NCBI GenBank assembly: GCA_963784425.1
Contig: CAWARM010000011.1
Coordinates: forward strand, 372,001-436,000
DNA: 64,000 nucleotides
Direction of reading: 5' to 3'
Origin: SHZL01 sp963784425
GTDB taxonomy: Bacteria > Pseudomonadota > Gammaproteobacteria > Xanthomonadales > SZUA-36
Under the pieces are notes generated by a model. The model was given only the letters and a program-made list of their open reading frames with translations. It searched no databases and was not told the origin of the DNA. Every line of letters starts with the position of its first letter. Within the stretch, counting starts at the first letter, position 1. Position numbers and translations under genes: made by a program. Shown here one piece after another: positions 53,287-61,598 of this stretch.

Positions 53287-54507
53287 TTGATCAAACTTCT
53301 CCTGCCCTTGCTCCTGCTCTGCAACCTGGCCTGGGCCCAGGACACACCCGAGAAAATCTATGACGTGACGTTTTCAGGCACCTTCCAGCCTGCAAAAGGT
53401 GTGGTCGAAGCGGCCATCCATGTACAGCAGAAAAGCCACCTGCTGCGTTCGCTGGATCTGGTAGCCCCCGAAGGGCAATTCAGTAACTTTAGCGGTGACG
53501 GAGTCATAGAGCGCAAAGGTAAGCGCCTGCTTTGGACTGTCCCGAAAGAAGGCGGCAGCCTTTTCTACAGCGCCAGGGTCAATCACCAACATGGCCTGTC
53601 GCTGGACGCCAAAATGACCAGTGACTGGGCAGTACTGAGACTGGACGATGTCTTTCCCACCGCCCAGGTGCGCAGTCGCAAGGGCGCAGAGTCCAAATCC
53701 AGGCTGGAGTTACACGGCCCGGCTGGTTGGCTATTCGAAAGTCGCTATGGGCCAGTGCAAAAGCCACGCGCCGTGGATGACCCGCAACGGCGTTTTGACC
53801 GGCCCACCGGCTGGTTGGCAGCCGGACATCTCGGCATTCGTAAGGAAATGATTGGCAAGCGCATGGTGACGGTGGCCGCCCCGCAGAACCAGGGCATGCA
53901 GCGGCTCGACATCATTGCGTTCCTGCGCTGGACCATGCCCACGCTGGTGAAAATATTTCCGGATTTCCCCAATCGCCTGCTCATAGTAGGGGGGAGTGAT
54001 GACATGTGGCGCGGTGGCCTGTCCGGCCCCTCATCCATTTACCTGCACCCTGAACGTCCGCTGATCAGTGAAAACGCCACCAGCGCACTGCTGCATGAAC
54101 TGGTGCACATCGCGACCGGCCAGTCACCCGGGCCTCGAGACGACTGGATTATTGAAGGCCTGGCCGAATACTACAGCCTCGAAATCCTGCGCCGCAGCCG
54201 CGGCCTTGGCGCGAAGCGCCACGCACAGACCCTGCAATGGCTGGAAGCCTGGGCGCAAAAAGAAAACGGCCGGCTGACTTCCCCCTCCAGTGGGGCCAAT
54301 ACCGCGAGGGCGGTGCTGGTCTTTGCCCAGATCCAAAGGGAACTTACTGCCGAGGATGCCGGCAGCTTGGACGAGATAGTACGGCAGCTGCTTGCATCCG
54401 GCTCGGTCACCGCCGAAGAACTGCAACTGCTGGTGGAAAAGGCCTTGGGCAAACCCTCCCGGAGACTGAACAAGGCGTTGCAGGAATATTCGAAGCCAGG
54501 CTCATGA
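53287..54507 (+). CDS. Secreted gluzincin metallopeptidase (M1/M61-like)
   Basis: A 406-residue secreted protein. TTG 53287 is the probable start, since GGAG (53277-53280) lies six bases before and the codons give a signal peptide (LIKLLLPLLLLCNLAWAQ). A start at 53227 would put 20 extra residues before it. An N-terminal beta-rich domain of about 170 residues precedes a zinc peptidase with LLHELVHIATG (HExxH) and the third ligand in EGLAEYYSLEILRR. Its stop overlaps the ATG of the next gene, a membrane protein, so the two are coupled. Confidence 0.82.
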   Translation: MIKLLLPLLLLCNLAWAQDTPEKIYDVTFSGTFQPAKGVVEAAIHVQQKSHLLRSLDLVAPEGQFSNFSGDGVIERKGKRLLWTVPKEGGSLFYSARVNHQHGLSLDAKMTSDWAVLRLDDVFPTAQVRSRKGAESKSRLELHGPAGWLFESRYGPVQKPRAVDDPQRRFDRPTGWLAAGHLGIRKEMIGKRMVTVAAPQNQGMQRLDIIAFLRWTMPTLVKIFPDFPNRLLIVGGSDDMWRGGLSGPSSIYLHPERPLISENATSALLHELVHIATGQSPGPRDDWIIEGLAEYYSLEILRRSRGLGAKRHAQTLQWLEAWAQKENGRLTSPSSGANTARAVLVFAQIQRELTAEDAGSLDEIVRQLLASGSVTAEELQLLVEKALGKPSRRLNKALQEYSKPGS

Positions 54508-55433
54508 ACACGACGCTGAATTTGCCTTTCTACCGCGCCATCAACCCGCGGCAGGTAGTCAAGTGGACGGTCTACATCCTGTTGCTGCTCAATTGGGGGC
54601 TGTACATCGCTGAAGACTGGCAAACCGCCCTCCACACCCTGGGTAAGGACAGCACGTTCCTGGATTGGACCAGCACCTTTAACACCTCGCTGGATCTTGC
54701 CGCGTGGTTTGGGCTGCTATTCCTGTGGGAGCTGGAAACCTATGCCCTCTCGGACGAGGCCCACACACGGATGATCAGCTGGACATTTCTTGCGGTGCGC
54801 GGGGTCTGTTATGTCTTCCTCGCCCACACGGTAGTGTCGCGGGCAGAGACAGTCTATGAACTCAGCCGCCTCAAGGCATCGCCCGGCATCACCAGTCTGT
54901 GCCAGCTTGCGAACCGGGAGATATCTTTTGCCTACAACGTCCATTACACGCCAATTGACCGCAACAACTGCAACTCTCTCACGGATGGCAAGGAGTTCTA
55001 CGCCATTGAAGACACTGCCGTAACGGATAAACCTGGCCTTTCAGTGGAGCGCTGGAACGCGTTTGTTGACCTTGAGGACGCGCTTGTCTGGCTGCTGGTC
55101 ATGTTGACCATTGAGATCGCCATCTGGTTGCAAGACCGGGAAATCACCGGGGGACCGGCAATGTTCATCAGCCACCTGGGGAAGGTGTTTTATGCGGTTC
55201 TATTCGCCAACGCTGCGTACTACGCCTGGCATGGACATTGGCTGTATTGCTGGGACCAGATGCTCTGGATAGGCGGGTTTTTCGCCATTGAACTGAATGT
55301 TTCTGAATGGCGCAAACACATTGAAAAGCACTACAGCAAGCTGAAAGAAAAAGCACTTGCCAGCGCAAATGCAACTCAGCCAAATCCTTCCAGGAAGGAC
55401 GCCAGGTTATCTCCCAGCGCCGGGCACAGGTAA
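54504..55433 (+). CDS. Membrane protein of unknown function
   Basis: A 309-residue protein with about six hydrophobic helices (near 20-40, 60-80, 95-115, 205-225, 240-260, 275-290). A soluble loop of about 90 residues with cysteines (SLCQLANREISFAYNVHYTP, then NNCNSLTDGKEF) lies between helices 3 and 4. No family was recognised. It overlaps the upstream metallopeptidase stop by 4 bp, so the two may act together at the membrane. Its 3' end overlaps the HDAC-like gene on the other strand by 58 bp. Confidence 0.75.
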   Translation: MNTTLNLPFYRAINPRQVVKWTVYILLLLNWGLYIAEDWQTALHTLGKDSTFLDWTSTFNTSLDLAAWFGLLFLWELETYALSDEAHTRMISWTFLAVRGVCYVFLAHTVVSRAETVYELSRLKASPGITSLCQLANREISFAYNVHYTPIDRNNCNSLTDGKEFYAIEDTAVTDKPGLSVERWNAFVDLEDALVWLLVMLTIEIAIWLQDREITGGPAMFISHLGKVFYAVLFANAAYYAWHGHWLYCWDQMLWIGGFFAIELNVSEWRKHIEKHYSKLKEKALASANATQPNPSRKDARLSPSAGHR

Positions 55434-56392
55434 CCGCCTTCCTGCACCAACAGCGTAGGCAGGTCGAGGCCGGCAATCCCACTGGCAATTTTTCCAAAGC
55501 CCGCAGTGCTGACCGCGAGGCCTTTTAGCGGATCACCCGCGTAGGCATCGAGTCCCAGCGCAACCACCAGGGCCTGTGGAGCAAACGCGGTAATGCGCGC
55601 CAGGGCCTGGTCCAGTGTTTTCAAATAGCCGCTGTCCTCCGTACCTCGCGGTAACGGCAGGTTGAGGTTATACCCCATGCCCGGGCCCGCTCCACGTTCA
55701 CTGGCGTGGCCCCAGAAGAAGGGGTAAAAACGTACCGGGTCAGCATGTAGGGACACGGTCAGGACGTCTGGCCGGTGGTAAAAAATATCCTGTGTTCCGT
55801 TGCCGTGGTGTACGTCGATATCCAGGATGGCGACGCGCTCGAAGCGGGTGCGCAATGTTTGTGCTGCGGCCGCCGTATTGTTGAGGTAGCAGAAGCCTGC
55901 AGCAAAATCCCGGGCGGCATGATGGCCAGGCGGGCGGGCCAGGGCATAACATGCGGAGGCGCCGTCAAGCAGCAGTTGCGCACCGTGCACCGCGGTGTGC
56001 ACACTGGCCAGGGCACTGCGCCAGGTTTCTGCGGATATCGGGCACGAGGTATCGGCCATGTGAAATCCGGCCTGCCCTACAGCGGACGCCGGGTAGGCCC
56101 CGTCGCGCCGGTCCGGGTGGATATTTGGAATCACTTCCGCCGAAGCTCCCTCAATATAGCCCCAGCGTCGATAGATGTTCTGCAGGAACTGCAAGTACTC
56201 CGGAGTGTGAATGGCGGCTACCGGATCGAGGCCATAGTCAGGCGGTTCGATGTGCTTGAGACCGCACTTGAGGGCAGCATTGAGCAAACGTTCTGCGCGT
56301 TGCGGCACTTCCGGGTTAGGCTGCGTTGCTCCGGATGACAAGAAGTGCTGCGGACTGTGCAACTGCTGAATCTCGGAATAGATGACGTTCAT
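55376..56392 (-). CDS. Histone-deacetylase-family acetylpolyamine amidohydrolase-like protein
   Basis: A 338-residue zinc-dependent deacetylase. RPPGHHAARDFAAGFCYLNN (catalytic His pair) and DIDVHHGNGTQDIFYHRP (zinc Asp-His) are intact. The third zinc ligand is in ALGLDAYAGDPL and the tail has VQEGGYLCPALG. Bacterial members usually deacetylate acetylpolyamines or similar amides. The frame opens to 56578 but homology begins at 56392 (MNVIYSEIQQL). It is last in a leftward operon after GNAT and aminotransferase genes. Confidence 0.9.
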   Translation of the reverse strand: MNVIYSEIQQLHSPQHFLSSGATQPNPEVPQRAERLLNAALKCGLKHIEPPDYGLDPVAAIHTPEYLQFLQNIYRRWGYIEGASAEVIPNIHPDRRDGAYPASAVGQAGFHMADTSCPISAETWRSALASVHTAVHGAQLLLDGASACYALARPPGHHAARDFAAGFCYLNNTAAAAQTLRTRFERVAILDIDVHHGNGTQDIFYHRPDVLTVSLHADPVRFYPFFWGHASERGAGPGMGYNLNLPLPRGTEDSGYLKTLDQALARITAFAPQALVVALGLDAYAGDPLKGLAVSTAGFGKIASGIAGLDLPTLLVQEGGYLCPALGDNLASFLEGFG

Positions 56393-56423
56393 AGGTCCCC
56401 GTAATGTTTTGCCCTGCACGGCT

Positions 56424-56924
56424 TCACTGCAGGCGTTTGAGGGCTTCAAAGCCCTCGTAGACGGCCTTGAAGATGCACTCCTGCTCTGCCAACTCCAATC
56501 CAATCCCCGAGTAAAACCTTTTCGCCGCCTCGTTGGATCGGTCCACCGAAAGCCGCAGGTAAACCGCACCCCGCTCACCCGCGCGTCGGGCAGTTTCCGC
56601 GATCAAGCGACGGCCAAGCCCTGTGCCACGCTGGCTGTTGCTAACGTACAGGTCCTGCACATACACACCCATGCGTCCTTTCCAACTGGAATAACTGTAG
56701 AAATACAGGCATAAGCCGACGGCTCCACCGGCCTGTTCAGCTACCAGGGCATGAAAAGCCGGGGCCGCGGAAAATCCGAAACGACGGAAATCGTCGACAC
56801 TGCACAACACACGATCGCTCGCTCCAACATCACGCGCCAGCGCCAGGATCATCGCGTGCATGGCTTCTGCATCAGCTATCGTTGCCGGGCGGATCGTTAC
56901 TCCGGCTTCGCCTCGCTCTGTCAT
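56424..56924 (-). CDS. GNAT-family N-acetyltransferase
   Basis: A 166-residue GNAT protein. VTIRPATIADAEAMHAMILA is the N-terminal strand-helix, and the acetyl-CoA site is LYVSNSQRGTGLGRRLIAETARRA (Q/RxxGxG/A). LSVDRSNEAAKRFYSGIGLE is the C-terminal beta-alpha. The best start is ATG 56924, whose codons overlap the aminotransferase stop by 4 bp; 56945 is possible. Its position between an aminotransferase and a deacetylase suggests acetylation of a polyamine-like amine. Confidence 0.9.
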   Translation of the reverse strand: MTERGEAGVTIRPATIADAEAMHAMILALARDVGASDRVLCSVDDFRRFGFSAAPAFHALVAEQAGGAVGLCLYFYSYSSWKGRMGVYVQDLYVSNSQRGTGLGRRLIAETARRAGERGAVYLRLSVDRSNEAAKRFYSGIGLELAEQECIFKAVYEGFEALKRLQ

Positions 56925-58285
56925 CGTTCGCAGCTTGTGGTGCAAACATCCAGCCCTAATTGCACAGCCAGGGCATCCAGACTTTGTGTCAGGATGTCCG
57001 TGATTTCCACCAATTGTTCATCGCTCACGATCAGTGGCGGACAGACCATGAAATGATCTCCTTCCAAACCACCACGGGTGCGGCGTGAATAGATGATCAG
57101 CCCCCGCGAATACGCCTGTTCGACCAGCTCCACGTGGGCATTCATCTGCGCCGGCAAAGGCTGCATGGTGTTGCGATCAGCGACGAGCTCAAACGCCAGT
57201 AACAGCCCCTTGCCGCGTACGTCACCGATAAAAGGAAAGCGCTGCATAATTTTCTGCAGTGCCGCCTTGAGTTTTTCTCCTTGCACCTGTGCCCTGTGCA
57301 CCAGGCCCTGGCGTTCTACCTCCTGCAACACCGCCAGCCCTGCGCTGCATGCCAGTGGGTTGCCTGCGTAGGTGTAACCATGCGCAAAGCCGCCATTGGC
57401 CATGACGGCATCCACGATGCGGCGGTCGGCTGCCATGGCTCCCAGCGGGGCATAGCCGGCAGCAAAGCCCTTGGCCATGGCAATGATGTCCGGGCGATGG
57501 TTCCAGTGCTCGCAGGCCAGGAATTTACCGGTGCGTCCGGCGCCCGTCATCACTTCGTCTGCAATCAGGAGAATGCCAAATTCGGCGCATATTTCCTGCA
57601 CCCGGCGATGCCACGAGTCCGGAGCAACCAGCGCACCCGTCGAGGCCCCACCAACAGGTTCCATGATAAAAGCCAGTACCGAATCCGGTCCCTGGCGCAG
57701 GATTTCTTCGCGCAACAACTCTGCATAGCGCAAACCGCGCTGCGGCAAGGTGAGGTCGTCATGGTCAAGGTAGCAGGTGGGCGCCGGGATCTTTGGCATT
57801 GAGACCATCATCGGGGCAAACGGCTGAGTGAATTGCTTCATGCCGGTTACCGCAGAGGCCCCAAGGGTGGATCCATGGTAGGACGGAAACAGGGAAATGA
57901 CTTTCCAGCGACTGTCCTGACCTTGCGTAATGGCGTATTGCCGCGCCAGCTTGAGGCAGCTTTCTATGGTTTCGGAGCCCCCGGAGGTAAAAAATATCCG
58001 GTCCAGTCCGGCCGGCATCAGGGATGCAGTGAGCGTGGCGAGATTTTCGGCTGCATCATTTTCGAAATGCAGGCGGTAACCAAAGGTGGCTTTGTCCATT
58101 TGCGCTTTCATTGCCGCAAGGACCCGCGGATTGGAATGCCCGATGTTGGAAACCATCGGTCCGCTGCATGCATCGAGATAGCGCTTGCCACTGGTATCCC
58201 ACAGGTAGACCCCCTCGGCATGATCCAGCCTCGGGCGCTGGTTCCCAGTCTGGTAGAACAAGTGGCTTTCGTGCTCAGCTTTCAT
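56921..58285 (-). CDS. Class III aminotransferase
   Basis: A 454-residue fold-I PLP enzyme. The N-terminal motif is GVYLWDTSGKRYLDACSGP, the cofactor phosphate loop FFTSGGSETIESCLKLAR, LLIADEVMTGAGRTGKFLAC holds the PLP ring-contact Asp, and the Schiff-base lysine is in IAMAKGFAAGYAPLGAMA. This class uses omega-amino substrates such as putrescine, beta-alanine or ornithine. With the GNAT and HDAC-like genes it suggests amine or polyamine turnover, which is inference. Confidence 0.92.
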   Translation of the reverse strand: MKAEHESHLFYQTGNQRPRLDHAEGVYLWDTSGKRYLDACSGPMVSNIGHSNPRVLAAMKAQMDKATFGYRLHFENDAAENLATLTASLMPAGLDRIFFTSGGSETIESCLKLARQYAITQGQDSRWKVISLFPSYHGSTLGASAVTGMKQFTQPFAPMMVSMPKIPAPTCYLDHDDLTLPQRGLRYAELLREEILRQGPDSVLAFIMEPVGGASTGALVAPDSWHRRVQEICAEFGILLIADEVMTGAGRTGKFLACEHWNHRPDIIAMAKGFAAGYAPLGAMAADRRIVDAVMANGGFAHGYTYAGNPLACSAGLAVLQEVERQGLVHRAQVQGEKLKAALQKIMQRFPFIGDVRGKGLLLAFELVADRNTMQPLPAQMNAHVELVEQAYSRGLIIYSRRTRGGLEGDHFMVCPPLIVSDEQLVEITDILTQSLDALAVQLGLDVCTTSCER

Positions 58286-58299
58286 GCACAGCCTGGCAG

Positions 58300-58935
58300 C
58301 TAAACTGTCGAGCGCATCAGAGTTTCAACCTTGCCATCGGGCAGCAACACACCGCTGGTGGTGGCGAAACAGGTCAGCCATTCCTGCATGAAGGATGGGG
58401 GGTGGGGACTGTTCTTGAGCTGTTCCGCTGACCGATGCCGCACCGAGAGAGTCTTGCTGTCGATGATGCCGTACTCGCGATTCAGCAGCATGGTGGAGGC
58501 GCTGTGAACGCCAAAGGCGTGCGCTATGGACCCCGGTTGCAACCAGGGCCACAAGGCGCTACTGAATGCTCGCAGCAGTTTCTCTTCCATGTAGTGCGGC
58601 AGATCCCACAGCAGGCAAACGTCCAGCACGGTGCCTTTCTCGAAGTGGAACAATTCCTGGAATTGCCGCTGCAGAGTCGTGCCTGAAGAACTGCGGTTGA
58701 ACCTGCCGGCATGCAATTCGGAATACAGGTCTACCACATGGATTTTGCAACGGAAGGAAGAAAAAAAATGTATGGTCTCGGGCTGTGCCCGACCCAGCTC
58801 GAGCACCGTGATACGGCGTTTGGAATCGATCTGATCAAGCAGCAGCGGCAACAATTTGCTCGCCTGGCGCCCGTCACTGCGTCCTTCCGCCATCGTCCCG
58901 GGCCCCTTTCCCTGCTCTCTTACTGCCAGGCTCAA
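58300..58935 (-). CDS. Hypothetical methyltransferase-like protein
   Basis: A 211-residue protein with a Rossmann-like start (RITVLELGRAQPETIHFFSS, then CKIHVVDLYSEL) resembling a SAM-methyltransferase motif I region. However, the glycine-rich loop is poor, so it may have lost catalysis. KGTVLDVCLLWDLPHYMEEK and AFSSALWPWLQPGSIAHAFG follow the usual post-I motifs. It is upstream of the aminotransferase on the same strand (14-bp gap) and downstream of the bactofilin. Alternative ATG at 58893. Confidence 0.65.
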   Translation of the reverse strand: MSLAVREQGKGPGTMAEGRSDGRQASKLLPLLLDQIDSKRRITVLELGRAQPETIHFFSSFRCKIHVVDLYSELHAGRFNRSSSGTTLQRQFQELFHFEKGTVLDVCLLWDLPHYMEEKLLRAFSSALWPWLQPGSIAHAFGVHSASTMLLNREYGIIDSKTLSVRHRSAEQLKNSPHPPSFMQEWLTCFATTSGVLLPDGKVETLMRSTV

Positions 58936-59010
58936 GAAGCTGACTCCTGCTATTAATCAGTTAACAGAAACGCACAGGCCGATAACCAGCCCATACAACG
59001 GCCTTTGCCT

Positions 59011-59619
59011 TCAACCGCTTTTCAGCGCAAGGTCCGGGGCCTTACTGGAAGGATTCGGGGTGGCATTCGGCTCGGGCGAAGTGCCGGCCTTTGCCACTGT
59101 CGCCGCCGCTGACGCGGCTGATTGAGCAGCTGCCCTGCCTGCAGGTTGAGCCACAGATTGAGCCACAGCTTGGGCCAAAGCTTGAGATGCCGGTTCACGC
59201 GGATCCATGTCAATGCTGCCTTTGAAAACCGCTCCATCTTCCAACAACATCCTGGGCGCAACGATATTGCCGTGCACATTGCCCGTACTGCTGATGATGA
59301 CTTTTTCCTTGCCGCTAAGGTCACCCTTTATCTTTCCGGCAACGCGGATGATCTTGGCGGATATATCGGCGTTGACTTCGCCCGATTGTCCCACGGTTAC
59401 TTCGTGTGCTGAGAGGTGAATTCGGCCCTTGACTTTGCCTTCTATGACGAGGTTTTCGCTGCCGCTGATATCTCCGTCAATCACAATTCCAGGCCCGATA
59501 ACAGCAGCTTTCCCCGCCGCCGAAAAAGGAGGCGAGCCGGTTGGGCTGATGCGTGCTGCCAATTCGGGTTCTACCATCCGGGGTTCACTTGGTTTGTTGT
59601 CTTTACGCTTGTCAAACAT
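59011..59619 (-). CDS. Bactofilin (polymer-forming cytoskeletal protein)
   Basis: A 202-residue bactofilin. The DUF583 beta-helix core at about residues 40-145 has VIDGDISGSENLVIEGKVKG, SGEVNADISAKIIRVAGKIK and STGNVHGNIVAPRMLLEDGA. The C-terminal tail is Ala/Gln-rich (LAQAVAQSVAQPAGRAAAQS) and probably disordered. Polymerises without nucleotides and often directs wall or chemoreceptor placement. The ATG at 59619 (MFDKRKD) is preferred over 59631. Confidence 0.92.
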   Translation of the reverse strand: MFDKRKDNKPSEPRMVEPELAARISPTGSPPFSAAGKAAVIGPGIVIDGDISGSENLVIEGKVKGRIHLSAHEVTVGQSGEVNADISAKIIRVAGKIKGDLSGKEKVIISSTGNVHGNIVAPRMLLEDGAVFKGSIDMDPREPASQALAQAVAQSVAQPAGRAAAQSAASAAATVAKAGTSPEPNATPNPSSKAPDLALKSG

Positions 59620-59741
59620 GGCGAATTCCATTCAGTGGCGAATTGTAATGATTTCACATCCTACCAATATGCAAGGAACGAGGCCAGCAGATTACGCATC
59701 TTGCAACCCAAGCCTGGCTACTGGCTGGCCTGGCAGGCTCC

Positions 59742-59888
59742 CTAGTTTTTTGCTTTCTTCTTTGCGCTCTGGCCGGACGAAGGCGTAGCCCCCGTTTTGT
59801 GGTCGCCAATCACCGACTTTACCGGGCAGATTGAGAAAACAGGGCATTTCTTGCACCCTACGGCTAATGCTACGGGACATATGGTCAT
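59742..59888 (-). CDS. 48-residue Cys-rich small protein
   Basis: Begins MTICPVALAVGCKKCPVFSI, then CPVKSVIGDHKTGATPSS, and ends in a Lys-rich tail (KKKAKN). Four cysteines (C4, C12, C15, C21; C-x7-C-x2-C-x5-C) suggest a bound metal or FeS cluster. A perfect AGGAGG lies four bases upstream of ATG 59888 (read leftward). Similar short CPV-x-CKKCP-x-CP proteins occur in gammaproteobacteria, as far as I recall. It is shorter than typical gene-caller limits. A longer frame in another register (59692-59931) is not coding-like. Confidence 0.8.
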   Translation of the reverse strand: MTICPVALAVGCKKCPVFSICPVKSVIGDHKTGATPSSGQSAKKKAKN

Positions 59889-59961
59889 GGTTCCTCCTGA
59901 CAATGTGGTTCAGTACAAATAGTACTCCCAAATGAGTCCGGCCATGGCTTCATTTCTTTAG

Positions 59962-60106
59962 GGAAACCCTGAGTTATTCAGAGTTTCCGCGGTACAGGGA
60001 AGTGCCGCCATTTTCGATGATTGTAAATCATTGAAAATGAAGCCAAACAAAAATCACACTTTTTGTTTGGCGTGCTCTGATCATTCATGGATGAATGATT
60101 CAGAGC
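59962..60106. terminator. Array of four hairpins between bactofilin region and BCCT gene
   Basis: Four inverted repeats are packed into 145 bp: 59962-59988 (11-bp stem, one mismatch), 60009-60039 (14-bp stem with one G-T pair), 60042-60071 (perfect 12-bp stem, GCCAAACAAAAA with its complement) and 60074-60106 (15-bp stem with one bulge). The last spans the BCCT stop. The third has A/T runs on both sides of the loop and could terminate in either direction. Confidence 0.75.
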
Positions 60107-61590
60107 TTCCTTAGAATTGTGCACCAGAAGCTCCTGCCCCAGGCCAAAAGCTGCAACATCAGCAACAGCGTATACGGTATGGCGCCGGCAATGGCCACTG
60201 CCTTGTTCACATCCGCTGACCGGCGCGCCAGCAGACCCCCGGCAAGCAGTACTGTCACGCCGCCCCAGACCATCTTGTTGCGCATAGGGGGGTCGGGATC
60301 ACCATTGCGGCTGAGCATGCCCATGACATAAGAGGCAGAATCCGCGCTGGTGACCAGGAAGACAAACAGCAACATGCAAGCCATGTAGCTCAAGCTGCTG
60401 CCCCAGCTACCCATGTCCGATAGCCATAGAAACAAGGGTGCAGTGTAATCACGCGATACCGCCTGCAGCAATACCCCGCCATGGCTGGCATCGTACGCGA
60501 ACGCACCACCTCCCATTACCGCAAACCAGGCCACGGTAAACGCCACCGGCACGCCCACCACGCCCAGGATATACCCCCGGATGGTGCGTCCACGACTGAT
60601 ACGGGCGATGAAAATGCCAACAAAAGGTGTCCAGGCGATCCACCACAAAAGATAGGTGATGGTCCAGCCACCTGACCAGTCCAGGCTGGCATTCACCAAG
60701 GGCTGGCGGACAGACCACTCCGGCAGGATTTTGGCGTACTGCAGAAGGCCGTCCCACAATGCATTCAGGGCAATGACGGCGTCCTGTTGCCACAACACAG
60801 CCAGCAGCAAGAACACGGCCAGCAGGACGTTACCGTTGCTGAGCCACAGGATGCCGCGCTGGATTCCCGAGTTGGCTGAGGCCAGGAAAGCAATGCCCAT
60901 GGCGGAGAGGATGAGCACATAGCTGCCGGCAACAGGCAACTCCAGGCCGGAGGCCTTGCCCAGGCCGTGGTGTATCAATATTGTGCCGTTAGCCAGCGCA
61001 CCGGCCACACCGAACACTACTGCTGCAATGGCAACCACATTGGCGCTTGCGCCCAGGGCGCTGAGCCAGGATGGGCGCAGCCAATCTTTCAATCCTTCCT
61101 GCAAGGCGCCGGACGGCGCCTCCGGTGCAGCAAAGCGATAGGTAAACCAGGCCACCACCAGGCCGGAAATGGCGTAGATCGCCCATGCATGCAAGCCCCA
61201 GTGGAAATAGGTAACCGCCATGGCCATGCTGTGCTGCAAGGCCATAGGCTGCCCGGAAACCGGCGGGCGGGAGAAATGTGTCAGCGGTTCAGCCACTCCC
61301 CAGAACACCAGCCCGGAGCCCATACCTGCAGCAAACAGCATGGACAGCCAGGAGAAGGTACCGAACTCAGGTCGCTCATCATCTTTTCCCAGACGCAGGC
61401 TGCCCCAGGGCCCCAGCACCAGGAAAACGCATAACAAAAGCAGCAGGCTGGACAGCCACAAAACAGGCAAGCCAAGAATGGTGATAAACCAGGCCGTGGC
61501 AGTGCCGATGGCAGACGTGGCAAATTCAGGAAATATCAGCACCAGCAGGCTGATCAGCGCGATCAGGATGGCCGCAATGCGCATGGCCAC
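60100..61590 (-). CDS. BCCT-family transporter
   Basis: A 496-residue, 12-helix Na+- or H+-coupled transporter for betaine, choline or carnitine. The family box IAWTPFVGIFIARISRGRTIR is present, as are FAAGMGSGLVFWGVAEPLTHF near residue 90 and VTYFHWGLHAWAIYAI. Lipid- and quaternary-amine-type substrates are usual. It is last in a leftward operon after a cupin and an amidohydrolase (9-bp gap), so it probably imports the substrate or product of that enzyme. The 3' end lies in the hairpin array. Confidence 0.92.
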   Translation of the reverse strand: MAMRIAAILIALISLLVLIFPEFATSAIGTATAWFITILGLPVLWLSSLLLLLCVFLVLGPWGSLRLGKDDERPEFGTFSWLSMLFAAGMGSGLVFWGVAEPLTHFSRPPVSGQPMALQHSMAMAVTYFHWGLHAWAIYAISGLVVAWFTYRFAAPEAPSGALQEGLKDWLRPSWLSALGASANVVAIAAVVFGVAGALANGTILIHHGLGKASGLELPVAGSYVLILSAMGIAFLASANSGIQRGILWLSNGNVLLAVFLLLAVLWQQDAVIALNALWDGLLQYAKILPEWSVRQPLVNASLDWSGGWTITYLLWWIAWTPFVGIFIARISRGRTIRGYILGVVGVPVAFTVAWFAVMGGGAFAYDASHGGVLLQAVSRDYTAPLFLWLSDMGSWGSSLSYMACMLLFVFLVTSADSASYVMGMLSRNGDPDPPMRNKMVWGGVTVLLAGGLLARRSADVNKAVAIAGAIPYTLLLMLQLLAWGRSFWCTILRKL

Positions 61591-61598
61591 GGCGGCAG

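Noticed and set aside
59692..59931. 79-codon leftward frame beginning MGVLFVLNHIV
   Set aside because: The overlapping 48-codon frame has the ribosome site and the conserved-looking cysteine pattern, and only one of the two can be the gene.
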